NCBI GenBank assembly: GCA_910577735.1
Contig: CAJTOO010000003.1
Span: 1-64,000, forward strand
DNA: 64,000 nucleotides
Reading direction: 5' to 3'
Origin: an uncultured Lachnospiraceae bacterium
GTDB taxonomy: Bacteria; Bacillota; Clostridia; Lachnospirales; Lachnospiraceae
Both the position numbers and the translations under genes were made by a program. Below are positions 7,181 through 15,919 of this stretch, one piece after another (the stretch's first letter is position 1; every line of letters starts with the position of its first letter). The notes under the pieces are model-generated. The model made no database searches. It saw nothing but the letters and a program-made list of their open reading frames with translations, and had not been told where the DNA came from.

Positions 7181-8401
7181 CTACTCATGCCGAAGCGCCT
7201 CAATCGGACTAAGCTTTGCTGCCTTCCTGGCGGGATAAATTCCAAAGAAGATACCCACAACCGAAGAGAATATGGTGGCAAACAATACCGTTGACGCTTT
7301 CACTTTCGCCGCAAATCCAAATGAACTGCACAGTGCGACAGCTCCCAGACCACCAATGGCTATACCGATGAGACCACCGATCAATGTGATGATACTGGCC
7401 TCTGCCAGAAATTGTAATAAAATCGACCTGGTCCTGGCTCCCAGTGATTTACGAATCCCGATTTCCCTGGTACGCTCCGTCACAGACACCAGCATGATGT
7501 TCATAACGCCAATACCGCCTACCAGCAGGGAAATGCCTGCCACAAAAGATATAAATATAGTGATGATACCCAGAATACTGTCATACTGTGCCTGATAATC
7601 TGCAAAACTCTCCATCAGTATCTTATTCTCGCCGCGCACATTGAACTTATTCTCTAAAAGAGTAATGGTGTCCGCCGCCACCTGCGCCGAATACTCGGAA
7701 CTCTCTGCTATCACATAGATCTGTGTAAAATCTTCCACCCACAGACCAAATCCATCACTCATCGCAGAAAGAGGCATTTCTACCTGCAGATAACCACCGC
7801 CGTTCATGGCCGAGATAAGGCCTGCCTTGGTATCCTGACGGATGCCCACAATCGTCAGTTCCTGGGTCACTCCCCAAAGGTAAACTTCCAGGCTCATGCC
7901 TACCACATCCGTGGTTCCAAAAAGCATCCTTGCACTGTTCTCATTGAGCACACAGACCATGCTGGAGCCGTCATACTCCGTCCGCGAAAAATATCTGCCC
8001 TTCACGATAGGCTCACTTCCTACTGCATACTGCAATGCCGTCGCTCCGCCATAGAGCAGGGCTTCAAACTCCCCCTTTCTCCCAATCGCCGTGGCCCACA
8101 TGCCATACTGCGGCGTAACGCCCTTGACATGCTCCACCTTCTCCTCTATCAGGTCAAACTCTTCTTCCGTAAATACGACATCATTGCCCTCCGCATCGCT
8201 GTTTGTATAGATTGCAATCAGGCCGCCCGCCATGCTGTCCAGTTCCTCATTGATGGATCCGCGCATACCGTCTCCGATGGAAATGATCATGATAACGGAA
8301 GCAATACCGATAATGATACCCAGCATGGTCAGTACGGAACGTCCCTTATTTGTCTTAATATTCATCAGGGCGATCTTAATGTATTCCCATATTTGTGCCA
8401 T
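7181..8401 (-). CDS. MacB-type ABC transporter permease
   Basis: A 406-residue FtsX/MacB permease. It has a cytoplasmic N-terminus, a first membrane segment beginning LTMLGIIIGIASV (about 27-45), a large extracytoplasmic MacB_PCD domain, then three C-terminal membrane segments around the TREIGIRKSLGAR motif and FGIYPARKAAKLSPIEALR at the end. It is the third gene of a module with an adaptor and an ATPase. I use the ATG at 8401, nine bases after AAGGAAGG; an in-frame GTG three codons earlier touches that site. The likely role is export of peptides or lipophilic compounds, or response to antimicrobials; the substrate is not known. Confidence 0.93.
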   Translation of the reverse strand: MAQIWEYIKIALMNIKTNKGRSVLTMLGIIIGIASVIMIISIGDGMRGSINEELDSMAGGLIAIYTNSDAEGNDVVFTEEEFDLIEEKVEHVKGVTPQYGMWATAIGRKGEFEALLYGGATALQYAVGSEPIVKGRYFSRTEYDGSSMVCVLNENSARMLFGTTDVVGMSLEVYLWGVTQELTIVGIRQDTKAGLISAMNGGGYLQVEMPLSAMSDGFGLWVEDFTQIYVIAESSEYSAQVAADTITLLENKFNVRGENKILMESFADYQAQYDSILGIITIFISFVAGISLLVGGIGVMNIMLVSVTERTREIGIRKSLGARTRSILLQFLAEASIITLIGGLIGIAIGGLGAVALCSSFGFAAKVKASTVLFATIFSSVVGIFFGIYPARKAAKLSPIEALRHE

Positions 8402-8419
8402 ATGTCTCACCCTTCCTTA

Positions 8420-10111
8420 TCAGCCCTGCGGAACTGCCGTCACCGCCGTGCCTTCTTCAAACTCCTGTCCCATGGACATAATTACCTGGTCACCAGCCGC
8501 AAGCCCTTCTTTGACTTCACAAAAGCTCTCATTGGAAATACCAAGCGTAATCCGCCTCTTCGCTATGAGACCGTTCTCTTCCACATAGACAAAATCACCA
8601 TCCCTGTCACTGTTGACAAGTTCCATGGGGATAGCCACTGCCCCTTCTGCCTTCGCCGTATGTACCACCACCTTGGCCTCCACACCCAGGAAGATATTTT
8701 CATCCGGTTTATCAATGCTGATGTCCACACCGACCACAGCCGCTCCATTGTTGTTGGTGGTTGCCATACCTTCTATCTTATCTACTTTGCCCTCGTACAG
8801 ATTACCTGCAATATCTATTTCTGTCTTCTGGCCCAGGGCAACCTTTTCCAGATCATACTTGGACAAATTAACATGCACTACTACTTTATCTGTACTTTCC
8901 AAAACTACCAGCTTACCATTCTCCGCCGGGCTTGCGCCTTCCTCAGCTGCAATCTCTGTTACCACGCCTGCAAAATCAGCCTTGATGCCTTCCTGTACTT
9001 CTTCGATATCCTGCAGTGTCTCTCCACTGGTCAGTTTCTGCAGTGCAACATCTGCCTCTATCTTTTTCTTGTTGCCAGGATCCATCATGGCATCCTCAGA
9101 AGTCTCCTTCTGTGCTTCCATCTTCGCCTTCAGTTCCTTGGAATCCGCAATGATCTTTTCGATTTCTGCAGCTTCTCTTTCCAGTTCACGGATTTCCTCG
9201 TTGTTCTGCTGCTCATAGGAATTATACTGTACCTGTTCCTGCAGACTCAAATAGATTTCCTCGTCATTGGCAATCTGGTTTTTCGCCGCATCATCCCGCT
9301 CTTCCTTCTCTCTTTTCTCCTTGGTGTCCATATCCTCCTCTTTTTTTGCCTCTTCAGCGTTACGCTCCTCAAGCGCTTTCTTCTCATCGCTGATGGTCTT
9401 TTCCCACTCTAAGAGGGATACCTGTAAAAGGGCGCCCTGGTTGGCATACCATGCCTTCTTGTCCTCTATGGTCTTCTCCAGGCCTTTCAGATAAGTTTCA
9501 TGATCGGATATCTGCTGTTCCAGCACCGGCAGATTGGTGTTTGCCTCGGAAAGATCTGCTAAATATCTGTTGTTCTGATTGATGGAACTGGAATAGTCCC
9601 CTTCGCTGGATGCCAGCTTTAATTCCGCTTCCTGTCTCGCCTCGTCAAGGGCTGTCTCGTCAAAAGTAAGAAGCACGTCCCCCTTCTTCACCTTATCGCC
9701 TACAGATACTTTAATATCGCTCACCGGAACTGCTACGTTTGAAAAGTAAGTCTTCGTCTCTGTACTTTTTACCGTACCGCTGGTACGAAGCGTTTGTTCC
9801 ACGTCCTGTACCGTTGCCTCTGTGGTAAAAACCGTAGGCAATGTATTCTTTGCTATCAGAGAATTACGTACAAAAAACGTCGCGATCAACGCCACGATCA
9901 CAACGGCGGCAATCCGGCGGCGTATCTTTTTCTTCTTCGCCTTATCCATGGGCTTCTTTTCTTTCTTCTTTCGTTCCTTCTTCCCCGGCTTTCCTGCTGT
10001 TTCAGCGTCTGTCCCGGTGCTTACGGATACTTCTTTCTCATTACCCGCATTTTCATTGACCGAATCAGTCACTTTTGTCTCTTCCGTCTTATTCTCAGAT
10101 ATCTGTGACAT
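8420..10111 (-). CDS. Efflux adaptor (HlyD/MacA-like periplasmic adaptor family)
   Basis: A protein of about 563 residues: an acidic, disordered start, a lysine-rich stretch, one membrane segment (about 70-90), a barrel/lipoyl region with GDKVKKGDVLLTF, then about 200 residues of Lys/Glu-rich predicted coiled coil, and a second lipoyl/beta-barrel part. This is the adaptor order of MacA-like proteins in Gram-positive MacB modules. AGGAGG is followed by two nearby ATGs (10117 and 10111); the second has better spacing. Either overlaps the ATPase gene by a few bases, so the genes are coupled. Confidence 0.88.
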   Translation of the reverse strand: MSQISENKTEETKVTDSVNENAGNEKEVSVSTGTDAETAGKPGKKERKKKEKKPMDKAKKKKIRRRIAAVVIVALIATFFVRNSLIAKNTLPTVFTTEATVQDVEQTLRTSGTVKSTETKTYFSNVAVPVSDIKVSVGDKVKKGDVLLTFDETALDEARQEAELKLASSEGDYSSSINQNNRYLADLSEANTNLPVLEQQISDHETYLKGLEKTIEDKKAWYANQGALLQVSLLEWEKTISDEKKALEERNAEEAKKEEDMDTKEKREKEERDDAAKNQIANDEEIYLSLQEQVQYNSYEQQNNEEIRELEREAAEIEKIIADSKELKAKMEAQKETSEDAMMDPGNKKKIEADVALQKLTSGETLQDIEEVQEGIKADFAGVVTEIAAEEGASPAENGKLVVLESTDKVVVHVNLSKYDLEKVALGQKTEIDIAGNLYEGKVDKIEGMATTNNNGAAVVGVDISIDKPDENIFLGVEAKVVVHTAKAEGAVAIPMELVNSDRDGDFVYVEENGLIAKRRITLGISNESFCEVKEGLAAGDQVIMSMGQEFEEGTAVTAVPQG

Positions 10112-10790
10112 TTTCATAATCCTCCTCAATCTTTCCGTCCATGATCTTGATTACCCGTCTGGCCTTGGCCGCAATCTCATCATCATGGGTAATCAGAATC
10201 ACAGTCCTGCCCTCCTCATGGAGGGCCTTTAAAATATCCATAATCTCCTTGGTGGAGTTGGAATCCAGATTACCCGTAGGCTCATCCGCCAGAATAATGG
10301 GCGGCGCCTGGGCTATGGCCCTGGCAATAGCTACTCGCTGCTGCTGGCCGCCTGACATTTCCGATGGTTTATGGGTCTTACGCTTCTCCAATCCCACCTT
10401 ATTCAGGGCTGCCTCCGACAGCTCCACCCGCTCCCGCTTGCCAACGCCCCTGTAAATTAACGGCAGCTCCACATTCTCAAGCGCCGTCAGGCTGGGAATC
10501 AGATTAAATCCCTGGAACACAAATCCAATCTCCTGATTGCGGATGTCCGACAACTCATCATCTGTCATGCTTCCCACATCATGTCCGTGCAGATAATAGC
10601 TTCCGCTGGTTGGCACGTCAAGACATCCCAGCATATTCATCAGCGTGGATTTGCCCGAACCAGAGTGACCGATGATCGCCACAAACTCTCCTTCCCGGAT
10701 TGTCAGGCTCACATGATCGAGCGCCTTTACTTCATTCTCCCCGGGATTATAGACTTTACAGATATCCCGGATTTCTACTAACGTATCCAT
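10095..10790 (-). CDS. MacB/LolD-type ABC transporter ATPase
   Basis: A 231-residue ATPase with Walker A GHSGSGKS (41-48), the Q-loop VFQGFNLIP (91-99), signature MSGGQQQR (about 145-152), Walker B ILADEPTGNLDS and the H-loop ILITHD. The NLDS and FNLIP features are typical of the MacB/LolD export branch. It is the first gene of the module, with a GGAGGGGAC ribosome site, and its end overlaps the adaptor gene. Confidence 0.95.
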   Translation of the reverse strand: MDTLVEIRDICKVYNPGENEVKALDHVSLTIREGEFVAIIGHSGSGKSTLMNMLGCLDVPTSGSYYLHGHDVGSMTDDELSDIRNQEIGFVFQGFNLIPSLTALENVELPLIYRGVGKRERVELSEAALNKVGLEKRKTHKPSEMSGGQQQRVAIARAIAQAPPIILADEPTGNLDSNSTKEIMDILKALHEEGRTVILITHDDEIAAKARRVIKIMDGKIEEDYENVTDI

Positions 10791-10924
10791 GCCAGTCCCC
10801 TCCTTAGCACATATAATATTGTAAACGAATCAGCATGCTTTTTGTCTTCAACTTTTATACTTATTTAAAATGTCCGCACCGTTTTCCAAACATGAAAATT
10901 TATCCTACAGTGTAAGCCTGTTCT

Positions 10925-10979
10925 ATCATATCAGTCTTTTCTTAAAAGATTCACTAGAAATCCTTAAAGGAATCTTAAA
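10925..10979 (-). promoter_or_regulatory. Promoter with three helically phased TTTAAG boxes
   Basis: On the minus strand TATGAT (10925-10930) is a good -10; the matching -35 (TGAATC, 10948-10953) is poor, as in activated promoters. TTTAAG occurs at 10974-10979, 10963-10968 and 10941-10946, with start-to-start distances of 11 and 22 bases. Direct repeats on an 11-bp period are the usual site form for PhoB/OmpR-family response regulators. The transcript would begin near 10918, about 130 bases before the ABC ATPase gene. Confidence 0.65.
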
Positions 10980-11210
10980 TTATTCTAATGACAGACCTGG
11001 CACAATAAAACCGCCCAGAGTCTTTCTGATACCATTTTCTCATAGAAATCTTACAACAATCTTTCAAATAAAAAAACATTTCTAACAAAACTGTAAGATT
11101 TAAAATATAAGGCTCAACCGACAGATTTATGTTACTATAAAGCCATTGGCGCGACAATACTACTTTGTATCAAAAAAGCAGTATTTGGTAACCATGCTTC
11201 CAAACAGCAT
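10980..11210. other. Gene-free spacer with a 10-bp inverted repeat
   Basis: This AT-rich stretch has no credible ORF. AAATCTTACA (11046-11055) and TGTAAGATTT (11092-11101) form a perfect 10-bp inverted repeat 36 bases apart, possibly a regulator site or a loose hairpin. Nothing else stands out. Confidence 0.6.
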
Positions 11211-11261
11211 AAAAAATACCCCTCAGACAGCTTCTGATTCTTTTCACTGCCTGAGAGGTAT
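11211..11261 (-). terminator. Intrinsic terminator after ribU
   Basis: On the minus strand ATACCTCTCAGGCAG pairs with CTGTCTGAGGGGTAT (one wobble), followed by TTTTTT. It lies 36 bases after the ribU stop codon. Confidence 0.92.
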
Positions 11262-11296
11262 CCTTTTCATTTTCGTAATATTTGTATTCCGGCTTC

Positions 11297-12067
11297 TTAC
11301 TTCTGTACCTCTCCCACACGCTGTCTGGCCACAACAGGACTGGCGTTTTTGAGAATAGGACTAAGGGGCTTATAAATCAACAGCGTAACTCCGGATGCCG
11401 CCACGCTCTTAATGATATTGATGGGCGCTACCGCAAAAATCACAAAGGATGTGATACTGTTGATATTGCCGTTAATCTCTGCACCTGCCGCAATAATAGC
11501 TTCCATGGGCATTCCAAAAAGGTTGGAGAAAGCCGGCAGCAGATAGACTGCATTAAAGGCGGTACCAAACACCGTCATAATCAGGGAACCTGCCAGGCAG
11601 GAAACAAAAGCCATTTTCTTGGACTTTTTGAGCATATAGATGATGGAGGCCGGCAGAATCAGACTGCATCCGATCACAAAATTTGCCAGGTCTCCCACAA
11701 AGGCTGTGCTGGTGCCCTTGATGATGAGCTTCAATAAAATCTTGCAAAACTCAATCATCACACCGGCCACAGGACCGAAGGCGAAGGTACCTACCAGAGC
11801 CGGAATCTCACTGAAGTCCAGCTTATAAAAGCCCGGCGCCAAAAACAGAATCGGAAAATCCAGAATATGTAAGATCACCGCCAAAGCCGAAAACAGACCA
11901 ATCATTGTGATCTTTCTGGTGGTCAGAATCCTCTCCGTGACACCGGCACGCCTCTGCGCATACTTCTCCGCCCCATATGCAATGAGAAACAGCGCCGCCG
12001 CGATTCCCACGCAGACCAGCACAAAAACAACATTATCCGCAACACTTTTCAACAAACCATTACCCAT
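11297..12067 (-). CDS. ribU: Riboflavin ECF transporter S component RibU
   Basis: A 256-residue, highly hydrophobic protein with about six membrane segments. The segments KITMIGLFSALAVILHI, DFSEIPALVGTFAFGP and the following region match the S component for riboflavin. It would use the shared EcfAA'T energising module, not present here. The FMN riboswitch directly upstream strongly supports riboflavin as substrate. I chose the ATG at 12067 (MGNGLLKS..., with AGAGGA upstream). The frame stays open 26 codons further, but those codons run through the riboswitch terminator hairpin and are not coding. Confidence 0.95.
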   Translation of the reverse strand: MGNGLLKSVADNVVFVLVCVGIAAALFLIAYGAEKYAQRRAGVTERILTTRKITMIGLFSALAVILHILDFPILFLAPGFYKLDFSEIPALVGTFAFGPVAGVMIEFCKILLKLIIKGTSTAFVGDLANFVIGCSLILPASIIYMLKKSKKMAFVSCLAGSLIMTVFGTAFNAVYLLPAFSNLFGMPMEAIIAAGAEINGNINSITSFVIFAVAPINIIKSVAASGVTLLIYKPLSPILKNASPVVARQRVGEVQK

Positions 12068-12109
12068 TTTCTTTTCCTCTCTTTCACGTTCAGGAAAAAG
12101 TTCTTCATC

Positions 12110-12140
12110 AAAAAACCCCGAAACAAATTGTTCCGGGGTC
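12110..12140 (-). terminator. Terminator of the FMN riboswitch
   Basis: On the minus strand ACCCCGGAACAA and TTGTTTCGGGGT form a strong stem followed by six T residues, between the FMN aptamer and the ribU ribosome site. It is the natural expression platform: FMN binding should favour this terminator and shut off ribU. Confidence 0.93.
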
Positions 12141-12222
12141 TCCATTCATAACATCGGCCCTGCGCCGCTATCGCTGCACAGGCTCCTGCCATACAAATGA
12201 CATACTTGTCATTTATCTTTCT

Positions 12223-12356
12223 TCTCTCATCCAGACTATACTGTCGGTTTTGGAATCTCACCAAATCAGCCATCATCGCATCACGCGGGTAAACGCATTG
12301 CGGTGACAGGTCGCGGACTATACCGCCGGTAGGGAATTGCACCCTGCCCCGAAGAA
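12223..12356 (-). promoter_or_regulatory. FMN riboswitch (RFN element)
   Basis: The minus strand carries the conserved RFN landmarks in order: TTCGGGGCAGGGTG, ATTCCCTACCGGCGGT, GTCCGCGACC, TTTGGTGAGATTCC and AAACCGACAGTATAGTCTGG ending in ATGAGAGAAG. These define the FMN aptamer with its closing P1 stem. It is followed by a possible competing hairpin (AAATGACA/TGTCATTT at 12196-12215) and the terminator at 12110-12140, then ribU. Confidence 0.98.
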
Positions 12357-12384
12357 CTTTTTTCTTATTTTGTTTACGTGGTTT

Positions 12385-12413
12385 ATCATACTACGATTTT
12401 ATCGTAAATGCAA
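12385..12413 (-). promoter_or_regulatory. Promoter of the riboswitch-ribU unit
   Basis: TTGCAT (12408-12413), a 17-base spacer and TATGAT (12385-12390) on the minus strand, about 30 bases before the aptamer starts. Confidence 0.8.
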
Positions 12414-12424
12414 GCCCTCTTTTC

Positions 12425-13606
12425 TTAGAAATCCACCTCTGTGCCATAATATGTACAGGTAAACAGCTTCTCCATCGCCGCCGGATCAATCTCTCTCGGA
12501 TTAGAACCCGTACAGGCATCGCCCACTGCAAGCTCTGCGATTTTAGCAATCTTCTCTTTAAATTCTGCCTCATCAATGCCGAAATCCTTTAATGTCCTGG
12601 GAATGTTCAGCCTTACATTAAAGTCGTCAATCTTCGCGCACAGACTGTTGATGAGCGCCTTATCAGAGGTCCCTTCCAGGCCCATTCTGCGTGCAATCTG
12701 TGCATAACGGCTCGCAGCCACAGGATTTTTGGCATTATACTTGATCACATAAGGCAGATAAATGGCATTGGCACAGCCGTGCGGAATATGTCCGGTAGAG
12801 AAAGCAGCGCCTGTCTTATGTGCCATGGAATGTACAATACCCAACAGTGCATTGGAGAAGGCCATACCCGCCAGACACTGTGCATAGTGCATCTGCTCTC
12901 TGGCATCCATATCACTATTGTAAGATGCCGGCAGATAATCCAGTACCATCTCGATGGCCTGTAATGCCAGGGGATCTGTAAAGGGCCCGTTCAATGTAGA
13001 TACATAAGCCTCCACCGCGTGAGTCAGCGCATCCATACCGGTATATGCCACCTGTTTTGCAGGAAGCCCCATGACCAGATCGGGGTCTACAATCGCCACA
13101 TCCGGTGTGATATTAAAGTCAGCCAGCGGATATTTCACACCGGTCTGATAATTGGTGATAACCGAGAACGCTGTCACCTCAGTAGCCGTGCCGGAAGTTG
13201 TAGGAATCGCACAGAATCTTGCTCTCTGTCTTAATTCCGGGAAATTAAAAGGTGTGATCAAATCTTCAAAGGTGGTCTCCGGATATTCATAGAACGCCCA
13301 CATAGCTTTAGCTGCATCAATCGGAGAACCGCCTCCCATGGATACGATCCAGTCCGGCTCGAAAGCACGCATAGCCTCAGCGCCCTTCATAACTGTCTCC
13401 ACGGACGGATCGGGTTCCACGCCTTCAAAGAGCTCCACCTCCATGCCGGCCTCTTTCAGATACTCCACTGCCTTGTCCAGAAAGCCCTGGCGCTTCATGG
13501 AACCGCCGCCCACCACCAGGATTGCTTTCTTTCCTTTCAGGTTCTTTAACTCCTCCAAACTTCCCTTGCCGTGATAGACATCTCTCGGTAATGTAAATCT
13601 TGCCAT
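12425..13606 (-). CDS. Iron-containing alcohol dehydrogenase
   Basis: A 393-residue group III (Fe-ADH) enzyme that should interconvert an aldehyde and an alcohol with NAD(P)H. It shows the GGGSPIDAAKA nucleotide loop (about 95-105), IPTTSGTATEVT, and the metal-ligand region DALTHAVEAY plus GIVHSMAHKTGAAF...GHIPHG, containing the expected Asp and three His. The sequence is closest in character to the butanol dehydrogenase or lactaldehyde reductase branches. The substrate cannot be fixed from sequence; in a fermenter, ethanol or butanol formation is plausible. It stands alone, with GGAAGGG upstream of the ATG. Confidence 0.93.
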   Translation of the reverse strand: MARFTLPRDVYHGKGSLEELKNLKGKKAILVVGGGSMKRQGFLDKAVEYLKEAGMEVELFEGVEPDPSVETVMKGAEAMRAFEPDWIVSMGGGSPIDAAKAMWAFYEYPETTFEDLITPFNFPELRQRARFCAIPTTSGTATEVTAFSVITNYQTGVKYPLADFNITPDVAIVDPDLVMGLPAKQVAYTGMDALTHAVEAYVSTLNGPFTDPLALQAIEMVLDYLPASYNSDMDAREQMHYAQCLAGMAFSNALLGIVHSMAHKTGAAFSTGHIPHGCANAIYLPYVIKYNAKNPVAASRYAQIARRMGLEGTSDKALINSLCAKIDDFNVRLNIPRTLKDFGIDEAEFKEKIAKIAELAVGDACTGSNPREIDPAAMEKLFTCTYYGTEVDF

Positions 13607-13707
13607 TTGATAACCCTTCCTTTCGTCTGTTATTTTGCTTTTCCCTCATGAAAACCTTTTTGAAACCATGCTCTTATTATACAATATATATTCTCTTTTC
13701 TCTATAC

Positions 13708-13974
13708 CTATTTCCCATTACTTCCCAGTACAACAACCTCACGAATCCGGCTCATCACATGTTCATAGCCGCCTTTTGCATGGGGTATCACACATTGGGA
13801 ACAGTCCTTGACTCCCCTCTCGTTATACCGGAAGTTCCCGCCGCACCGCTCCCCCAGCACATAAAGCGGACAATAACAGAACAGACAGTTGAAGTCTTCT
13901 TCCTCTCCTGCCTTATGACAGGGATAATATTCACATTCCTTATTACAAAAATATTGGGCGCTGTTTTCTCTCAT
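13708..13974 (-). CDS. Cysteine-rich small domain protein
   Basis: An 88-residue protein with about nine cysteines in the arrangement FCNKECEYYPCH...NCLFCYCPLY...RCGG...CSQCVIPH, matching the 'cysteine-rich small domain' family (PF04071 from memory). It probably binds metal. Family members are often near cobalamin genes, but none are seen here. Start at 13974 is supported by AAAGGA seven bases upstream; a longer reading adds nine residues with no ribosome site. Confidence 0.85.
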   Translation of the reverse strand: MRENSAQYFCNKECEYYPCHKAGEEEDFNCLFCYCPLYVLGERCGGNFRYNERGVKDCSQCVIPHAKGGYEHVMSRIREVVVLGSNGK

Positions 13975-14073
13975 GGATGGTTCCTTTCCAAAATCGAGCA
14001 AGTTCGATTTCTACATACGCTTCATGTCCTCGGATCTTCGCAACCGCGGATAAGCTTACTTATCTCCTGCATT

Positions 14074-14102
14074 AAAAACAGGGCGCAGCCAAAGCCACGC
14101 CC
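14074..14102 (-). terminator. Intrinsic terminator after oppA
   Basis: GGGCGTGGC and GCTGCGCCC pair (two wobbles) on the minus strand, followed by TGTTTTTAA, 20 bases after the oppA stop codon. It would end the oligopeptide transport operon. Confidence 0.85.
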
Positions 14103-14121
14103 ATGAAATTCAAATATACAA

Positions 14122-15864
14122 TTATTCTGCAATATCAGCATACATGAAGTACCAGTAACCATATGCCGAATGCCACATACCTGTGATCTTCTCACTCTGT
14201 AACCAGAAGTCATTGTAGTAAGCTACCGGAATACATCCAGCTTCTTCCATCAGAATGTCCTCTGCCTTGTGAAGAGCCTCAGAACGCTCTGCGGTATCCA
14301 GTGTTGTTCTGGAAATATCCATTGCCGCATCGTAGTCTGCATTGTTGAACTTACCATCGTTGTTACCATTGCTGGAGTAAAGCAGATCCAGCATATTGGA
14401 AGGATCGCTGTAGTCGCCTACCCAGCCGTTACGGGAGATTTCATAATCACCGTTACGTCTCATAGGTGTGAAGCTTGCCCACTCAACGATATCTACCTGC
14501 AGCGTAATGCCAAGTTCAGCCCATGCCTGCTGTAAATACTCAGCTACTACCTTATGATAACCTGCATCGTTGGTAGAGTATGTGATGGTCGGGAAGCCCT
14601 CTCCGTTCGGATAGCCTGCCTCTTCAAGAAGCTTCTTAGCCTCCTCCACGTTTGCATCATGGTTTGCCGTATCAATATAAGGCTTTCCGCCGTTTGCCTT
14701 GTCAATGAAAGGTGTTCCGTCTGTATCAATCCAGCCAGGACCCATGAAGTTGCTTGCTGCAGAATAAGTTCCCTGCATCAGTGTGGAAGCCACATATTCA
14801 CGGTCAATTGCAAGGCTCAATGCCTTACGTACCTTTGCGTCTGTGAAGGGCTCCTTCTGGGTGTTAACACTCAGATAATAGGTGCCGATGATCGGATCTA
14901 CATGGAACTCCGGATTGCCTGTTAAAGAAGGAATCTCTTCTGTAGGAACGTCTTTGATGAAGAGCACTTCGCCGGTCTGGTATGCACTGTAAGAAGCGTT
15001 AGGATCCTCAATCAAGTTAAACTTGATGCCATCAAGCTTCACTGCATCTGCATTCCAGTAGTTAGGGTTCTTGGTGCACATGATATAAGAACTGGGAACC
15101 CACTCGGAAATATAGAAAGGACCATTGCTGATATAAGTTTCTGCCGCTACTGCCCAGCCATCACCATTCGCTTCCACAGTTGCCTGCTGCACAGGGCTCA
15201 GGGTAGCAAATGCTGCCAGAGAACCAAAGTAAGAACAGGGTGAAGAAAGATGCACTACAAAAGTAGAATCATCTGTAGCTTCCACACCAAGCGCTTCCAG
15301 GTTACCGCCAATTGCATCCGCATAGCCTTCTACCATACTAAGAACTGTCTCAGCATAAGGAGCTGCTACCATGGGATCGCAGACGCGGCGCCAGCTGTAT
15401 ACAAAATCGTTTGCCGTAAGAGCAGAACCGTCAGACCACTTCAGACCGTCTCTTAAATGGAATGTCCATGTGAGACCATCTTCGGAAATATCCCAGCTTT
15501 CTGCCTGACCAGGAGCGAGGCTGCCGTCCTCAGCTACCGTCAAAAGGCACTCGAATGTGTGTAAAATCATGTTACCGCCATCTACGGCACTGTTCAGTGC
15601 AGGATCGATGGTCTCAGGGTTCGGGCCGATCTGTACGGATAGAATCTTGCCGCCCCCTGCGGTTGCTGCCGGTGCTTCCGTACCGGCTTCCGTACCGGCT
15701 TCTGTACCGGCTTCTGCATTTGCGCTATCATCTGCAGCAGCATCGCCTGCTGTATCGCCGGACTCTGCAGCCGGTGTGGTGGTATTATTATCAGAACCGC
15801 CACACGCTGTCAGACCCGCAACCATAGCTGCCGCCATCATAAGCGCGATTACTCTTTTTTTCAT
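14122..15864 (-). CDS. oppA: Oligopeptide-binding lipoprotein
   Basis: A 580-residue extracellular solute-binding protein of the SBP_bac_5 family. The signal peptide ends in the lipobox LTAC (C21). A low-complexity linker follows (about 25-65), rich in Ala/Asp/Glu and containing a threefold GTEA repeat, then the domain with ETIDPALNS and LSLAIDREYVASTL. It captures peptides for the permeases OppB/OppC. It is the last gene of the operon, 55 bases after oppF and followed by a terminator. Dipeptides or other ligands are possible. Confidence 0.94.
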   Translation of the reverse strand: MKKRVIALMMAAAMVAGLTACGGSDNNTTTPAAESGDTAGDAAADDSANAEAGTEAGTEAGTEAPAATAGGGKILSVQIGPNPETIDPALNSAVDGGNMILHTFECLLTVAEDGSLAPGQAESWDISEDGLTWTFHLRDGLKWSDGSALTANDFVYSWRRVCDPMVAAPYAETVLSMVEGYADAIGGNLEALGVEATDDSTFVVHLSSPCSYFGSLAAFATLSPVQQATVEANGDGWAVAAETYISNGPFYISEWVPSSYIMCTKNPNYWNADAVKLDGIKFNLIEDPNASYSAYQTGEVLFIKDVPTEEIPSLTGNPEFHVDPIIGTYYLSVNTQKEPFTDAKVRKALSLAIDREYVASTLMQGTYSAASNFMGPGWIDTDGTPFIDKANGGKPYIDTANHDANVEEAKKLLEEAGYPNGEGFPTITYSTNDAGYHKVVAEYLQQAWAELGITLQVDIVEWASFTPMRRNGDYEISRNGWVGDYSDPSNMLDLLYSSNGNNDGKFNNADYDAAMDISRTTLDTAERSEALHKAEDILMEEAGCIPVAYYNDFWLQSEKITGMWHSAYGYWYFMYADIAE

Positions 15865-15919
15865 AATCGTTTCCTCCTCGTATAATATTTTAATAACTCA
15901 CTCTACATGTTTACCACAT

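Noticed and set aside
12068..12145. 26 extra N-terminal codons for RibU
   Set aside because: They read through the riboswitch terminator stem and T tract; the ATG at 12067 has a proper ribosome site.
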